Assembly (NCBI GenBank): GCA_963803875.1
Contig: CAWDOA010000007.1
Span: forward strand, 54,817 to 118,816
Length of the DNA stretch: 64,000 bases
From: JABDIY01 sp963803875
GTDB lineage: Bacteria; Actinomycetota; Acidimicrobiia; Acidimicrobiales; SZUA-35
Direction of reading: 5' to 3'
Numbering within the stretch: position 1 is the first letter of the stretch; each line of letters starts with the position of its first letter. Made by a program: the position numbers and the translations under genes. A model generated the notes under the pieces. That model made no database searches, was not told the origin of the DNA, and worked only from the letters and a program-made list of their open reading frames with translations. This document shows, in pieces, positions 55,407 to 64,000 of the stretch.

Positions 55407-55850
55407 GTGAAGACCTTTGATTTCGAGTTCACCGTTCCTGCCAGCCAGGAGCGAGTGCGGGACTTCCATCACGACACCAGTGTTCTTCGTGTTCTGACAC
55501 CGCCACCGGCCATCATGCAGGTGCACTCGATGGAACCCCTCGCTGAGGAATCGGTGAGCCGGTTCACCATTTGGGCTGGGCCGATTCCGCTCCGATGGGA
55601 AGCTACCCACCGGGATGTCAGCGCCAGTGGGTTCACCGACGTTCAGACCGACGGTCCGATGAAGGCATGGTCCCACACCCATCGATTCATCGAACTGGGT
55701 CCCAACCAAACCAAAGTCACCGAGCACATCGAGTACGAACACGGCAGTGGTTTCTGGGGCCTCGTGACCCGGGCGTTCTTCGCTCCACCGGCACTCAAGG
55801 CGCTGTTTCTCTATCGCAAGTTCCAGACTGTCCGGCACTGCAAGAGGTAG
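55407..55850 (+). CDS. SRPBCC (START-like) family protein
   Basis: About 147 residues starting KTFDFEFTVPASQERVRDFHHDTSVL, a typical SRPBCC N-terminal strand and helix. MQVHSMEPLAEESVSRFTIWAGPIPLRWEATHRDV and FTDVQTDGPMKAWSHTHRF are beta-rich core strands that bind hydrophobic ligands. Function is not inferable. It sits between dnaE and the sugar genes. Confidence 0.78.
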   Translation: MKTFDFEFTVPASQERVRDFHHDTSVLRVLTPPPAIMQVHSMEPLAEESVSRFTIWAGPIPLRWEATHRDVSASGFTDVQTDGPMKAWSHTHRFIELGPNQTKVTEHIEYEHGSGFWGLVTRAFFAPPALKALFLYRKFQTVRHCKR

Positions 55851-55877
55851 TTAGGGCTGTCGCCGCGTTGATCGCGG

Positions 55878-57203
55878 CTAGGCGCTGGTGCGGGCGTCGA
55901 GCGTGCGTTGGGCGGCTCGCTGGCCGCTCAGGTAGCTCTGGTCTGTCCAGATGTACGCCCAGTCGCCGTAGCGACCGCAGTACGTTATGTCCAGTGAGGT
56001 GAGGTAGTCCTGGACCTTGGCCGCCGATGGTCCCGAGTCCAGGTCGAAGATCACATTGGCGTACTCGATGAAGCGGGCTTCGGAAAACACGATGTCGTCG
56101 TCTTCGCGGAGCACGCCCATTGTGATGAGCTCGTCGATGACGGGTTTGACATCGTCTTCGGGTTTGTGGTCGAGCGGCTTGTACTTGTCGCTGTAGTAGA
56201 CCTCAACCTGCACCGCACCGTGACCCGGAGGGCATGTCGTCGGGCTGAACATGTGCGGGAAGCTGAGCCGCACTGACCGCATGTCGTCGTCGTAGATGTA
56301 GCGCCAGTGAGCGGGTGACAGGTCGTCGCGTGCGACACCAACATTGACGATGACACTCTGGCTACAGCTCAACAAGCTCGCCGCCTCCCGAACGTCGTCG
56401 GGGACGTTGGGGAGCATTCGGATCATCTCGGGCAGGGGCACCGACGAGATGAGGCTGTCGTAGCGTTCGGAGTGACCATTGCCGAACGCGACGGTCTTTG
56501 AACTGGGATCGATGCTCTCAGCCCGGTGAGCCAGGCTCAGATCCGCGGCGGCGAAGAACTTGTGTAGATAACCCTCGAAGCCACCCTTCTTTGGATAGCG
56601 GAACTTGTCGATGTAGTGCTTCTCGGTGCGAGGGGGGCGGACAGCGCCCATGAGGACCTCTTTGAGGTCGGGGCGGTAGAGCCGGGGACCGAGCCACGAG
56701 ACATTCATGTCCTCAGGACCACACGTGTGGTACTTGGTGCCGTAGCGACCGGGGAAGTTGTTGGCGAAGGTCGGGCCGTAGGCAGCCAGAAGCCATTCGT
56801 GATAGTTGGCAAACGACGCCGTTTCAGGCATCTCGGTGGCTGACACCTGAATGAACTCGTCGAGAATCTGTACGATCAGATCTTCGGGAAGGGCATGGAG
56901 GTAGGCGATCGCCGGGTGCTTCACCCATACACCCTGATACCAGTTGTCGACCCGAGCGTTGAGCGTCTCGTAGCTGCCGTCAACGGCGTCGGCCAGAACG
57001 TTCTGCATCTCTTCGATCTCAGTGAACGAGATATGGGGTCCATCGTCGAACACGAACCCTTCACCATTGGGAAAGGACGCGGTATGCCCACCGGGATAGG
57101 CGTTCTTGTCGAACAGTGTGGGCCTGACCCCCTCGGAGGTCAGGCGATCGAAGGCGCCCCAGGCTGCCATTCCACTGCCGAGAATTACCGTCTTGTCGCT
57201 CAT
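55878..57203 (-). CDS. FAD-dependent oxidoreductase, UDP-galactopyranose-mutase/protoporphyrinogen-oxidase-like
   Basis: The N-terminal dinucleotide motif is ILGSGMAAWGAFDRL, with FDKNAYPGGHTASF (FAD ribose region) and FDDGPHISF. The C-terminus DITYCGRYGDWAYIWTDQSYLSGQRAAQ is the FAD-binding end. 441 residues. Members of this family beside nucleotide-sugar genes often act in polysaccharide synthesis; it may be a mutase-like or desaturase enzyme, but specificity is open. It is in a minus-strand block with the SDR gene upstream. Confidence 0.8.
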   Translation of the reverse strand: MSDKTVILGSGMAAWGAFDRLTSEGVRPTLFDKNAYPGGHTASFPNGEGFVFDDGPHISFTEIEEMQNVLADAVDGSYETLNARVDNWYQGVWVKHPAIAYLHALPEDLIVQILDEFIQVSATEMPETASFANYHEWLLAAYGPTFANNFPGRYGTKYHTCGPEDMNVSWLGPRLYRPDLKEVLMGAVRPPRTEKHYIDKFRYPKKGGFEGYLHKFFAAADLSLAHRAESIDPSSKTVAFGNGHSERYDSLISSVPLPEMIRMLPNVPDDVREAASLLSCSQSVIVNVGVARDDLSPAHWRYIYDDDMRSVRLSFPHMFSPTTCPPGHGAVQVEVYYSDKYKPLDHKPEDDVKPVIDELITMGVLREDDDIVFSEARFIEYANVIFDLDSGPSAAKVQDYLTSLDITYCGRYGDWAYIWTDQSYLSGQRAAQRTLDARTSA

Positions 57204-57285
57204 GTTTGTTCCGTTCGTGGGGCAAATTCGAAAAGCAGTTGTAGCTTCGGCTAGCGCCGATGTGGTTGGTTGCTGGTGGAAGTAC

Positions 57286-58335
57286 CTAGTGGTCGAGTTG
57301 GTGTGTCCACCACTTGACTACATCGGCTGAAGCGGCTGCCAGATCAAGCGAAGGCTCCCAGTTCGTTGAGGAACTGATTCGGCTGATGTCGGCGGTGATC
57401 TCCTCAGCGGTATCAGCCCCGCCAGCGCGAGCGCCGAACCACAGGAGATCAGGCCGACCGACTGCGTCTCCGATCATCTCCGACAGCTCTTTCACTTGCA
57501 CAGCCTCTCCCATTCCGAGGTTCACGTATCCTTCGATGGGGCTGTCGGCAACTGCAATCAGACCCAGCGCCACGTCCCACGCATGCATGTAATCGCGACG
57601 TTGAGTTCCGGCCGAGAGCTCGGCGGGCTCGCCGTTGATGAGTTGTCTGATGATGTGGGGAACCAGGCGGTTCGGTTCTTCGAACCGACCCAGAACGAAG
57701 AAGATCCTGGCGACGGCAACGGTGAGCTCAGGAAAGTCGTCAGCGACGGCGAGCGCCCGCAGGCCGGCGTCGAGCTTGCACCGTCCGTACACCGTGTCGG
57801 GATCCGCCGGACCGTCCTCGGACAGCACACCACCCTCGGGTCCGTATTCGATGCAACTTCCGGCCACGACGGCCCGACGGCCGCCGGCTGCTGCGAAACT
57901 CTCCACCAGATGTTCAGCGATGGCAACCCAGTCGTGATTGACGGGATCTGAGTAGCGGCTGGCGGACTCGCCGTTGAACCACGCCAGGTGGAACAGTTCA
58001 TCGGCGTGTAGTTCGTTCATGAGTTCGGTGACGGCGCCGGCGTCATTGAGATCAATCTGGTGGGCAGTTGTCGCCGACGGGTCGACGCCTTCGAAGACCG
58101 GGGATGGACGGCTCGACAAGACGTGCACGCGGCGGCTCACGGTGCTGGCGGAGGGGCTCAGCCCGTCGAGTGAGCCTGCCAGGGCAGCGACGAGATGCCG
58201 GCCGAGAAAGCCGGTCGCTCCCGAGACCACTGTGACCACCGGCGGAGCACTTTCACCCAGCGCGGTCGGGTTCGCGCCGGGCTGGACGTTTTCGCTCGCA
58301 GGAGAATTGGTGCCGCGAGTTGGTGTGTCGGTCAT
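57286..58335 (-). CDS. NAD-dependent epimerase/dehydratase (SDR) family protein
   Basis: Extended SDR. The Rossmann motif is VVSGATGFLGRHLVAAL (about residues 34-50), and the catalytic tyrosine and lysine are in TVYGRCKLDAG (YxxxK). The serine is in VAGSCIEYG. There is a Pro/Gly/Ser-rich N-terminal stretch of about 30 residues. The ATG at 58335 has GAAGAGA upstream. It probably acts on an NDP-sugar; substrate unknown. It is divergent from fcl, with 95 bp between start codons. Confidence 0.85.
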   Translation of the reverse strand: MTDTPTRGTNSPASENVQPGANPTALGESAPPVVTVVSGATGFLGRHLVAALAGSLDGLSPSASTVSRRVHVLSSRPSPVFEGVDPSATTAHQIDLNDAGAVTELMNELHADELFHLAWFNGESASRYSDPVNHDWVAIAEHLVESFAAAGGRRAVVAGSCIEYGPEGGVLSEDGPADPDTVYGRCKLDAGLRALAVADDFPELTVAVARIFFVLGRFEEPNRLVPHIIRQLINGEPAELSAGTQRRDYMHAWDVALGLIAVADSPIEGYVNLGMGEAVQVKELSEMIGDAVGRPDLLWFGARAGGADTAEEITADISRISSSTNWEPSLDLAAASADVVKWWTHQLDH

Positions 58336-58430
58336 GTTTGTCTCTTCGGTCACTTGATAGGGCAGGTTTACCTGAACACCTCGACCCTCTAGCTCATGAG
58401 CCTAGGCACTCGCGCCGATACGTTTGTTCT

Positions 58431-59381
58431 ATGGCCCTTTCACCCGAGTCGAAGATCTACGTGGCTGGCCACGGCGGTCTGGTGGGGTCCGCACTGCTTC
58501 GGCGTCTAGAGCAGGGCGGCTTCCACAACATCGTTACCGCGGCATCGAGCGAGCTCGACCTTCGAGATCAGAGCGATGTGAACGAATTCATGGCCGAACA
58601 CAAGCCTGAACAGGTCATTCTCGCAGCCGGAAAGGTTGGCGGCATACACGCCAACAACTCGTTTCCGGCCCAGTTCCTCTACGACAACCTGATGATCCAT
58701 GGCACAGTAATTCACGCCGCCCATGAAGTCGGTGTGGAGAAGCTGCTGTATCTGGGTTCGTCGTGCATCTACCCCCGTATGGCCCGGCAACCGATCACCG
58801 AGGACGAACTGCTCACCGGGCCTCTGGAACCCACCAACGAGGGTTATGCGCTTGCCAAGATCGCCGGCATCAAGATGTGCGAGACCTACAAACGGCAATA
58901 CGGTGACAACTTCGTTTCGGCCATGCCCACCAATCTGTATGGGCCAAACGACAACTTCGATCTCGACGGATCCCATGTGATCCCAGCGCTCATGCGCAAG
59001 TTTCATGAGGCAAAGCAGGCCGGTGAACCGACCGTCGAAGTGTGGGGGACCGGTTCGGCCATGCGTGAGTTCCTCCATGTCGACGATCTCGCCGACGCAT
59101 GCATCTTCCTGCTCGGCTCCTACGACGGCCTTCAGCACGTCAATGTTGGCACCGGCGAAGATCAGAGCATCAGGGAACTGGCCGAGCTGATCGGCCAAAT
59201 CGTCTATCCCAAAGTGACACTCACCTGGGACACGTCCAAGCCCGACGGCACGCCACGCAAGGTCCTAGATGTCTCCAAGCTGCATTCAATGGGCTGGAAA
59301 CACACCATCGACCTTCGTCAAGGCCTCACCGATACGTACCGATGGTTCATAGAGAACTACGCGGATGCCCGCGGGACTTGA
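58431..59381 (+). CDS. fcl: GDP-L-fucose synthase
   Basis: NADPH-dependent epimerase-reductase converting GDP-4-keto-6-deoxymannose to GDP-L-fucose. The Rossmann motif is VAGHGGLVGSALLRRL, the serine motif LLYLGSSCIYPRMA, and the Tyr-Lys YALAKIAG; NLYGPNDNFD is also typical of Fcl. Length 316 is normal. The partner GDP-mannose dehydratase (gmd) is not in the window. It is first in the sugar operon, followed by the cytidylyltransferase gene 47 bp later. Confidence 0.9.
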   Translation: MALSPESKIYVAGHGGLVGSALLRRLEQGGFHNIVTAASSELDLRDQSDVNEFMAEHKPEQVILAAGKVGGIHANNSFPAQFLYDNLMIHGTVIHAAHEVGVEKLLYLGSSCIYPRMARQPITEDELLTGPLEPTNEGYALAKIAGIKMCETYKRQYGDNFVSAMPTNLYGPNDNFDLDGSHVIPALMRKFHEAKQAGEPTVEVWGTGSAMREFLHVDDLADACIFLLGSYDGLQHVNVGTGEDQSIRELAELIGQIVYPKVTLTWDTSKPDGTPRKVLDVSKLHSMGWKHTIDLRQGLTDTYRWFIENYADARGT

Positions 59382-59428
59382 CCCGCTGACATTCCATTTC
59401 AACCAGAAAGCACCTGGAGCACCCATCC

Positions 59429-60208
59429 ATGAAGGTAGTAATTCTCGCCGGCGGCCTAGGCAGTCGACTGAGCGAAGAAACCGTAAGTAGGCCAAAGCCC
59501 CTGATCCAGATCGGTGGTAGACCGATCATCTGGCACATCATGAAGCACTACGCCGGCCATGGCTTCGATGACTTCCTGATCGCCCTGGGTTACAAGGGCC
59601 ACATGATCAAGCAATACTTCGCCGAGTACGCCACCCTGGCCAGCGATCTCACAGTCAACCTCGGGTCCAACAAGGTGATCCGCCACACCCAGCAGCCCGA
59701 GGAGCGTTGGAAGATCGGCTTGATCGACACCGGACTCCATACCCACACCGGCGGCCGCATCCGGCGACTGGCTCCCCAGTACAACGGCACGTTCATGGCC
59801 ACCTATGGCGATGGTGTGTCCGATGTCGACATCACCACGCTGGTCGAGTTCCACAAGAGTCACGGAAAGCTGGCCACCATGACCGCCGTTCGTCCCCCGG
59901 CGAGGTTTGGTGCAATCGAGTTCAACGGCGATCAGATCACCAGCTTCACCGAGAAGCCACAAACTGGCGAAGGATGGATCAACGGCGGGTACTTCGTACT
60001 CGAACCCGAAGTTCTCGAGTACATCGAGTCCGATGACACCGACTTCTCGAAAGAACCGCTGGGCAACTTGGCCAAGGACGGACAACTGATGGCCTACCGC
60101 CACGAAACGTTCTGGCAGTGCATGGACACGCTTCGGGACAAAGAACTATTGGAATCACTTTGGGACGGCGGCAACGCACCCTGGAACAACTGGAGCAATC
60201 AATCATGA
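59429..60208 (+). CDS. rfbF: Glucose-1-phosphate cytidylyltransferase RfbF
   Basis: Makes CDP-glucose from CTP and glucose-1-phosphate. The nucleotide loop is VILAGGLGSRLSEETVSRPKPLI, with WHIMKHYAGHGFDDFLIALGYKG and TGGRIRRL; NGTFMATYGDGVSDVD and GWINGGYFV complete the signature. Length 259 is normal. CDP-glucose normally passes to a CDP-glucose 4,6-dehydratase (RfbG); the next gene is a possible, divergent candidate. It overlaps that gene by four bases. Confidence 0.93.
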   Translation: MKVVILAGGLGSRLSEETVSRPKPLIQIGGRPIIWHIMKHYAGHGFDDFLIALGYKGHMIKQYFAEYATLASDLTVNLGSNKVIRHTQQPEERWKIGLIDTGLHTHTGGRIRRLAPQYNGTFMATYGDGVSDVDITTLVEFHKSHGKLATMTAVRPPARFGAIEFNGDQITSFTEKPQTGEGWINGGYFVLEPEVLEYIESDDTDFSKEPLGNLAKDGQLMAYRHETFWQCMDTLRDKELLESLWDGGNAPWNNWSNQS

Positions 60209-61237
60209 AGGTGCTACTCACCGGTGGCGAGGGCTACATCGGAACACTGCTGGGCCAGCGTCTGATGAACGCCGGCCACGACGTCGTGAGCTACGACACC
60301 GGCTTTCACCGGGTCGGTTGGCTCTACGACGGCGTCGACTGCAGCCCGGCGTGGACCAAGCTCGACACCAGACTGGTGTCCGCCGATCAGTTGGATGGTT
60401 TCGATGCGGTCATTCATCTCGCCGACCTGTCCAACGATCCTCTCGGAAACCTCAACCCCGATCTCACCTACGACATCAACCACCGAGCCACCGTCAGGCT
60501 GGCAGAAATGGCAAAGGAAGCTGGCGTACACCGGTTCATCTACAGCTCATCGTGCAGCGTCTACGGCGCATCCGGTGACGACGAGGAAGTTTTTGCCACC
60601 GAAGAGTCGCCTACAGGGCCTCTCACCGCCTATGCCAAGTGCAAGCTGTTGTGCGAAGGAGACCTCTCCAAGCTGGCCGACGACAACTTCTCCCCGGTGT
60701 ATCTTGCGCAATGGAACCGCCTTCGGCCTGAGCCCGCGGATGCGGTTCGATCTGGCCATCAACGATCTCACAGCCCAGGCGTATCTCACCAAGAAGCTCG
60801 TGCTCGAGTCCGACGGCACCCCTTGGCGCCCGTTCGTGCACGTCGCCGATATCGGCAAGGCCATGTTGTGTGCGCTGGAAGCTCCAAAGGACGCGGTCCA
60901 CGACCAGATCTTCAATGTCGGTGACGATCGCGGCAATTACCAGGTGAAAGACATCTGCCGGATCATCGGCGAAGCGATCGACGGCTGTGAAGTGATCATC
61001 GGCGAAAAGGGCGGCGACAACCGCAATTACAAAGTGAACTTCGAGAAGATCACCACCAAACTTCCCGGTTTCTCGTGTGACCATGATGTGAGGTCGGGTG
61101 TGAAGGAAATGGTCGACACGTTCAGACGGATCGACTTCAACGAGGCCCAGCAGACCCACCGAGGCCATCGTCGTATCAAACAGATCGAACACTTGCTGGA
61201 CACCCATCAGATCAACGACCAGTTCTACTGGGAGTGA
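60205..61237 (+). CDS. NDP-sugar epimerase/dehydratase (SDR), interrupted by a one-base frameshift
   Basis: Rossmann loop LTGGEGYIGTLLGQRL, catalytic serine region FIYSSSCSVYG and YxxxK as YAKCK. The frame breaks at 60700-60706: the sequence has an extra T in ATCTTGCGC. Without it the protein continues as YLRNGTAFGLSPRMRFDLAIND, a standard SDR motif, to DQFYWE, 343 residues in all. Likely acts on the CDP-sugar made upstream or another 4-keto sugar; exact reaction unknown. A true pseudogene is possible but the neighbouring gene has the same kind of defect. Confidence 0.82.
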
Positions 61238-61238
61238 C

Positions 61239-61776
61239 ATGAACTTTGAAGACAACTTCAATGTTGAGGGCTGTTTTGTCGCCTCGCTGAACCAGATCGG
61301 CGATGAGCGTGGTTTCTTCGCCCGTCAGTGGTGTGCGGATGAACTCGGTGCACTCGAGGGAGCGACCAACGTTGCACAGGTCAACACCAGCCTCTGTGTG
61401 GATGCCGGCCTGATCCGTGGCCTCCATTGGCAGGAGCCGCCGGCCGGCGAGGCCAAGTTCATGCGTTGCATCAATGGGGCCATCTTCGACGTGTGCGCCG
61501 ACGTGCGTACGGACTCACCCACGTTCGGACAGTGGTTCGGTATCGAACTCACATCCCAGAACCGGTTGGCACTCGTGATTCCCGAGGGGTGCGCTCCACG
61601 CGTATCAGTCACTGATGCCAGACAGCGAAGTGATCTACCTCACGAACACCCCGTACACCCCAGGTGCAGAGAAGGGCCTCCGCTACGACGACCCGTTCTT
61701 CAACATCGACTGGCCCATCACGGACGGTGTCATGTTGAGCGAGAAGGACCAGAACTGGCCCCCGTTCTCGGCGTAG
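61239..61776 (+). CDS. RmlC-like dTDP-4-dehydrorhamnose 3,5-epimerase family protein, one-base frameshift
   Basis: Cupin epimerase. GLIRGLHWQEPPAGEAKFMRCINGAIFDVCADVR is the family signature (catalytic His in GLHWQ). The frame breaks after PEGCA at 61596-61597, where CC should be C; without the extra base it reads HAYQSLMPDSEVIYLTNTPYTPGAEKGLRYDDP to PPFSA and stops at 61774-61776, giving 178 residues. It follows the SDR gene by one base. It probably epimerises a 4-keto sugar for a surface glycan. Confidence 0.85.
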
Positions 61777-61881
61777 CCCTTGCGCTCAAATTTCAGCTGA
61801 CGGCGACAAACAGCGTCGCCCCCGGCTGACAGAACGCCGGATTGTTGTCGCCAGCTGATAAATCGTGAGTCTGGGGACCTG

Positions 61882-62397
61882 TCAGTGGTGCAGCGGTGAT
61901 GCCTGGCCGGTGAGGAACTCGAAGTCGGCGATTCGTTGGCGCCACGTGCGTGAGTTGGGGACCTTCCTGCTCACAACGTTTTGCTGGATCGTGAAGGCCG
62001 CCACTTCGGTGCCTCGATCGTTCCAGTCGTCGCTCTTGTCATTCCACGACGGCAGCCCTAGCCGGCTGACGAATCGAGCCATATCAGTCTCAGTCAGGTT
62101 TGCCTCGGCCCAGGCATGTGCCAGTTCGTGCGGGAGGACGTAGTCGCGATCCGAACAGATCGTCAGCCTCCAGGGGGAGAAGCGGGGCTGAAACAGGCCA
62201 TCGTGGCCCTTGCAGTTGGTGCGGTCGGCGGCGAACCGAATGTCCATTTCGGGCAGTTCGAGTCCGGCGGCGGCGAACAAATCGAGCGTATGGTCGAGGC
62301 GGGCCTGGTCTTGAGGCGAGTACTGGGTTGGGGCGGGCGAATGCTCGGTGCGGGGAACCAGCAGCATGGCCACAGCGAGGATGAGTCGGATGAACAT
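61882..62397 (-). CDS. Secreted HExxH zinc-protease-like protein of unknown function
   Basis: The signal peptide MFIRLILAVAMLLVPRTEHSPAP is followed by about 150 residues with HELAHAWAEANLTETD, a HExxH-type zinc motif. A further Glu is in TEVAAFTIQQN. Two Cys could form a disulfide (TNCKGH, LTICSD). It might be a metallopeptidase or a zinc-binding scaffold. The ATG at 62397 has AAGG at good spacing; a TTG at 62412 would add five residues. Confidence 0.7.
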   Translation of the reverse strand: MFIRLILAVAMLLVPRTEHSPAPTQYSPQDQARLDHTLDLFAAAGLELPEMDIRFAADRTNCKGHDGLFQPRFSPWRLTICSDRDYVLPHELAHAWAEANLTETDMARFVSRLGLPSWNDKSDDWNDRGTEVAAFTIQQNVVSRKVPNSRTWRQRIADFEFLTGQASPLHH

Positions 62398-62605
62398 GGA
62401 GGCACCTTCCAATGGGTGCCTCGCGGTCGAATGGCGTGACGTTCACCGCCCGTTCGCAGCTACTGCGGCGGGGTTGCAGGTTGCTGGTGTTGACGGCTCT
62501 GAACAGGGCAAAGTGGTTGCGAACCAGCTGCGAACGCAACCCGAAGAGCCCCTGTGGGGCAGGGGTTGCTCTGTGGGCTCGGTTGTGGCCGTGGACGCGG
62601 CGGGT

Positions 62606-63952
62606 CTACTCGAGCCGGGGGAACAAAGGGCTGTCTGTGAATGCCTCGCTGCGGATTCGGCCTGGTGCGGGGTCGTTGCGGTGTTTCCATCGGTGGTGGA
62701 ATCCGCAGAGCAGTTGTCCGTTGGCGATGAGGCTTGGCCCACCGTTGTGCCAGGGAGTGACGTGGTCGTAGTCGCACCAACGGTGCGGAATCCGGCAGCC
62801 GGTGTGTTGGCAACGGTTGTCACGCAGTCGGATCATGGTCGTTTGCACCGTGGAGAACCGGCGCCCACTGGGGGCATCGCTGGCGAGGGTGCCGTTCGTA
62901 CGAACCATGTGGTGGCGGACCCGGGCGCCCTCGGTCTCCAAGCGCTCAACGACGGCCCGGGGAATCAGTGTCCCTCTGGCGGTGCGGGAATAGCTACGGC
63001 CACTGAAGCCGCGATCGATGGGCCTCCGGTTGAGGTTGGTGCATGCTCGCTCGGCCCGAACGGTGGTGGGAACCTGCTCTGCCACGAACCGTCCGGGGTT
63101 GCCCTCGTCCTCGGGTTCGTCGGTGACTGCTGCGGGTGGCGTGGTGGGCCCGGGCGAACCGTCCTCGGGGTGGAGGATCTCGAGGTGCGCTCGGTACTTT
63201 CCGTCAGGGTTGAGGACGAGATCGACCAGGGCCGCCATCGATGCCTGGGTCGGGGTGAAGGCCTCGTCTTTGTAGTCCTTGGCCTTGTTGAGCAGTGTCT
63301 CGATGAATGGCTCGGCGTTGAGTGGACCGACGGTGCCAGCGATGTGTGCACCGCCGAACAGGTCGAATCCGTAGACGAGGTGTTGGCTGGCCTGTGCTTT
63401 CAGGAACTCATCGAGGTGCTCGTCTTCGTCGGCGCAGTTGCGCCATTCGGCGAGGTAGTCAGCGAACTCCTCGGGGGTGCAAAGGGCGGCGAGTTGGGCA
63501 AGAGTGCGTTCGGCGGCGTGGAAGTGGTCACGGTTCACCTGTTTCCAGACCGGGTGGAGGGCCTCGATGTGAGCCAGTGTGATACCGCCGGCGATCAGGG
63601 CCCGGTGGAACCACGGATACCTGGCCTCGGCAGATCCCATGAGATCCAGCTGCCTCGCTCGCCGGCGGGAGATCCGGCATGAGCTGTTCAGGAGCCCCTG
63701 AACCGATCGTGAGCCTCGTGTGAGGCTGCACGCCTTCGCATTGCCAAAGGCGGCGAATCGTCCGGCGACGACCGTGGCCCGCTCGGTGGCAGCGACCAGC
63801 TCGGTGATGAGATCGGCCATGTCGCCGCGGGACATCTGGTTGTGATCGGCCGTCGACAGATCGATCAGGCTCTGTCCGAGTTCAGCGAGTAGCTCGCGTT
63901 CCTCGCCGAGTGAGCCGCCGTTTCCGTGGATGTTCTCCGCCGAGATGTCCAT
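62606..63952 (-). CDS. DUF222 / HNH endonuclease domain protein (13E12 repeat family)
   Basis: 448 residues with an N-terminal DUF222 region (ARQLDLMGSAEARYPWFHRALIAGGITLAHIEAL) and a C-terminal HNH domain (CQHTGCRIPHRWCDYDHVTPWHNGGPSLIANGQLLCGFHHRWKH) containing the DHxxPxxxGG core and zinc Cys. The family is multi-copy in actinobacteria and is found in mobile or repeated contexts, but its target is unknown. The ATG at 63952 is near the right edge. No partner gene is visible. Confidence 0.87.
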   Translation of the reverse strand: MDISAENIHGNGGSLGEERELLAELGQSLIDLSTADHNQMSRGDMADLITELVAATERATVVAGRFAAFGNAKACSLTRGSRSVQGLLNSSCRISRRRARQLDLMGSAEARYPWFHRALIAGGITLAHIEALHPVWKQVNRDHFHAAERTLAQLAALCTPEEFADYLAEWRNCADEDEHLDEFLKAQASQHLVYGFDLFGGAHIAGTVGPLNAEPFIETLLNKAKDYKDEAFTPTQASMAALVDLVLNPDGKYRAHLEILHPEDGSPGPTTPPAAVTDEPEDEGNPGRFVAEQVPTTVRAERACTNLNRRPIDRGFSGRSYSRTARGTLIPRAVVERLETEGARVRHHMVRTNGTLASDAPSGRRFSTVQTTMIRLRDNRCQHTGCRIPHRWCDYDHVTPWHNGGPSLIANGQLLCGFHHRWKHRNDPAPGRIRSEAFTDSPLFPRLE

Positions 63953-64000
63953 GTCTCCATGATGACAAGGGGGTGTGACACAGTTGGCTGCCTCCGGAGT

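Overview
This 64 kb window looks like chromosome of a high-GC actinobacterium (GC roughly 60% by eye), most plausibly an Acidimicrobiia-like lineage. The evidence is the gene families: a Bpa/PafE-type proteasome activator ending in GTYL, an mtrA-mtrB-lpqB-like locus, DUF3040, a SepX/GlpR-like membrane protein beside molybdenum-cofactor genes, a ftsZ-pgeF-yggS-sepF-yggT-divIVA block, a DksA/TraR-like gene beside lspA, and a DUF222 HNH protein. The class-level placement is inference.

Layout. 1-3.2 kb: moeA/glp (cut by the left edge), moaC, moaA, a GlpR/SepX-like membrane protein and tRNA-Ala(CGC), followed by a 115-bp tandem duplication. 3.5-9.1 kb: a minus-strand operon (mtrA-like, mtrB-like, GerMN lipoprotein, 52-aa ORF, galK), an inositol-monophosphatase gene, and two small membrane proteins. 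9.2-14.7 kb: moxR-DUF58-tgpA and a ROK kinase. 14.8-17.9 kb: LtrA, a small conserved-looking ORF and an acyl-CoA dehydrogenase. 17.9-21.1 kb: zinc uptake (Zur-like regulator, znuC, znuA, znuB) with a candidate Zur box. 21.2-22.2 kb: thioredoxin and a lipoate-ligase-like protein. 22.4-41.6 kb: the division and cell wall (dcw) cluster mraZ-rsmH-ftsL-ftsI-murE-mraY-ftsW-murG-murC-murB-ftsQ-ftsZ, then pgeF-yggS-sepF-yggT-divIVA. 41.6-47.9 kb: ileS, a Lys-rich DksA/TraR-like protein, lspA, rluD and a nitroreductase. 47.9-51.6 kb: patatin, an alkaline-phosphatase-superfamily protein, bpa and a GNAT acetyltransferase. 51.7-55.9 kb: dnaE and an SRPBCC protein. 55.9-61.8 kb: nucleotide-sugar genes for a surface polysaccharide. 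61.9-64 kb: a secreted HExxH protein and the DUF222-HNH protein.

Three observations stand out. (1) The division proteins FtsL, FtsW and FtsQ, plus the DksA/TraR-like protein, carry long Lys/Arg-rich, histone-H1-like N-terminal tails, while DivIVA has a very long acidic C-terminal half. (2) murF and murD are missing from their usual dcw positions; one of these positions holds a threefold repeat of the 5' end of mraY, and the other holds the coding sequence for a repetitive basic FtsW tail. (3) Nine otherwise intact genes (galK, tgpA, ftsW, ftsQ, yggS, the traR-like gene, dnaE, a sugar epimerase gene and an rmlC-like gene) each need exactly one inserted or deleted base to restore a full-length frame. 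Because dnaE, ftsW and ftsQ are normally essential, sequencing or assembly indels are the simplest explanation. I saw no CRISPR array, prophage or insertion sequence.
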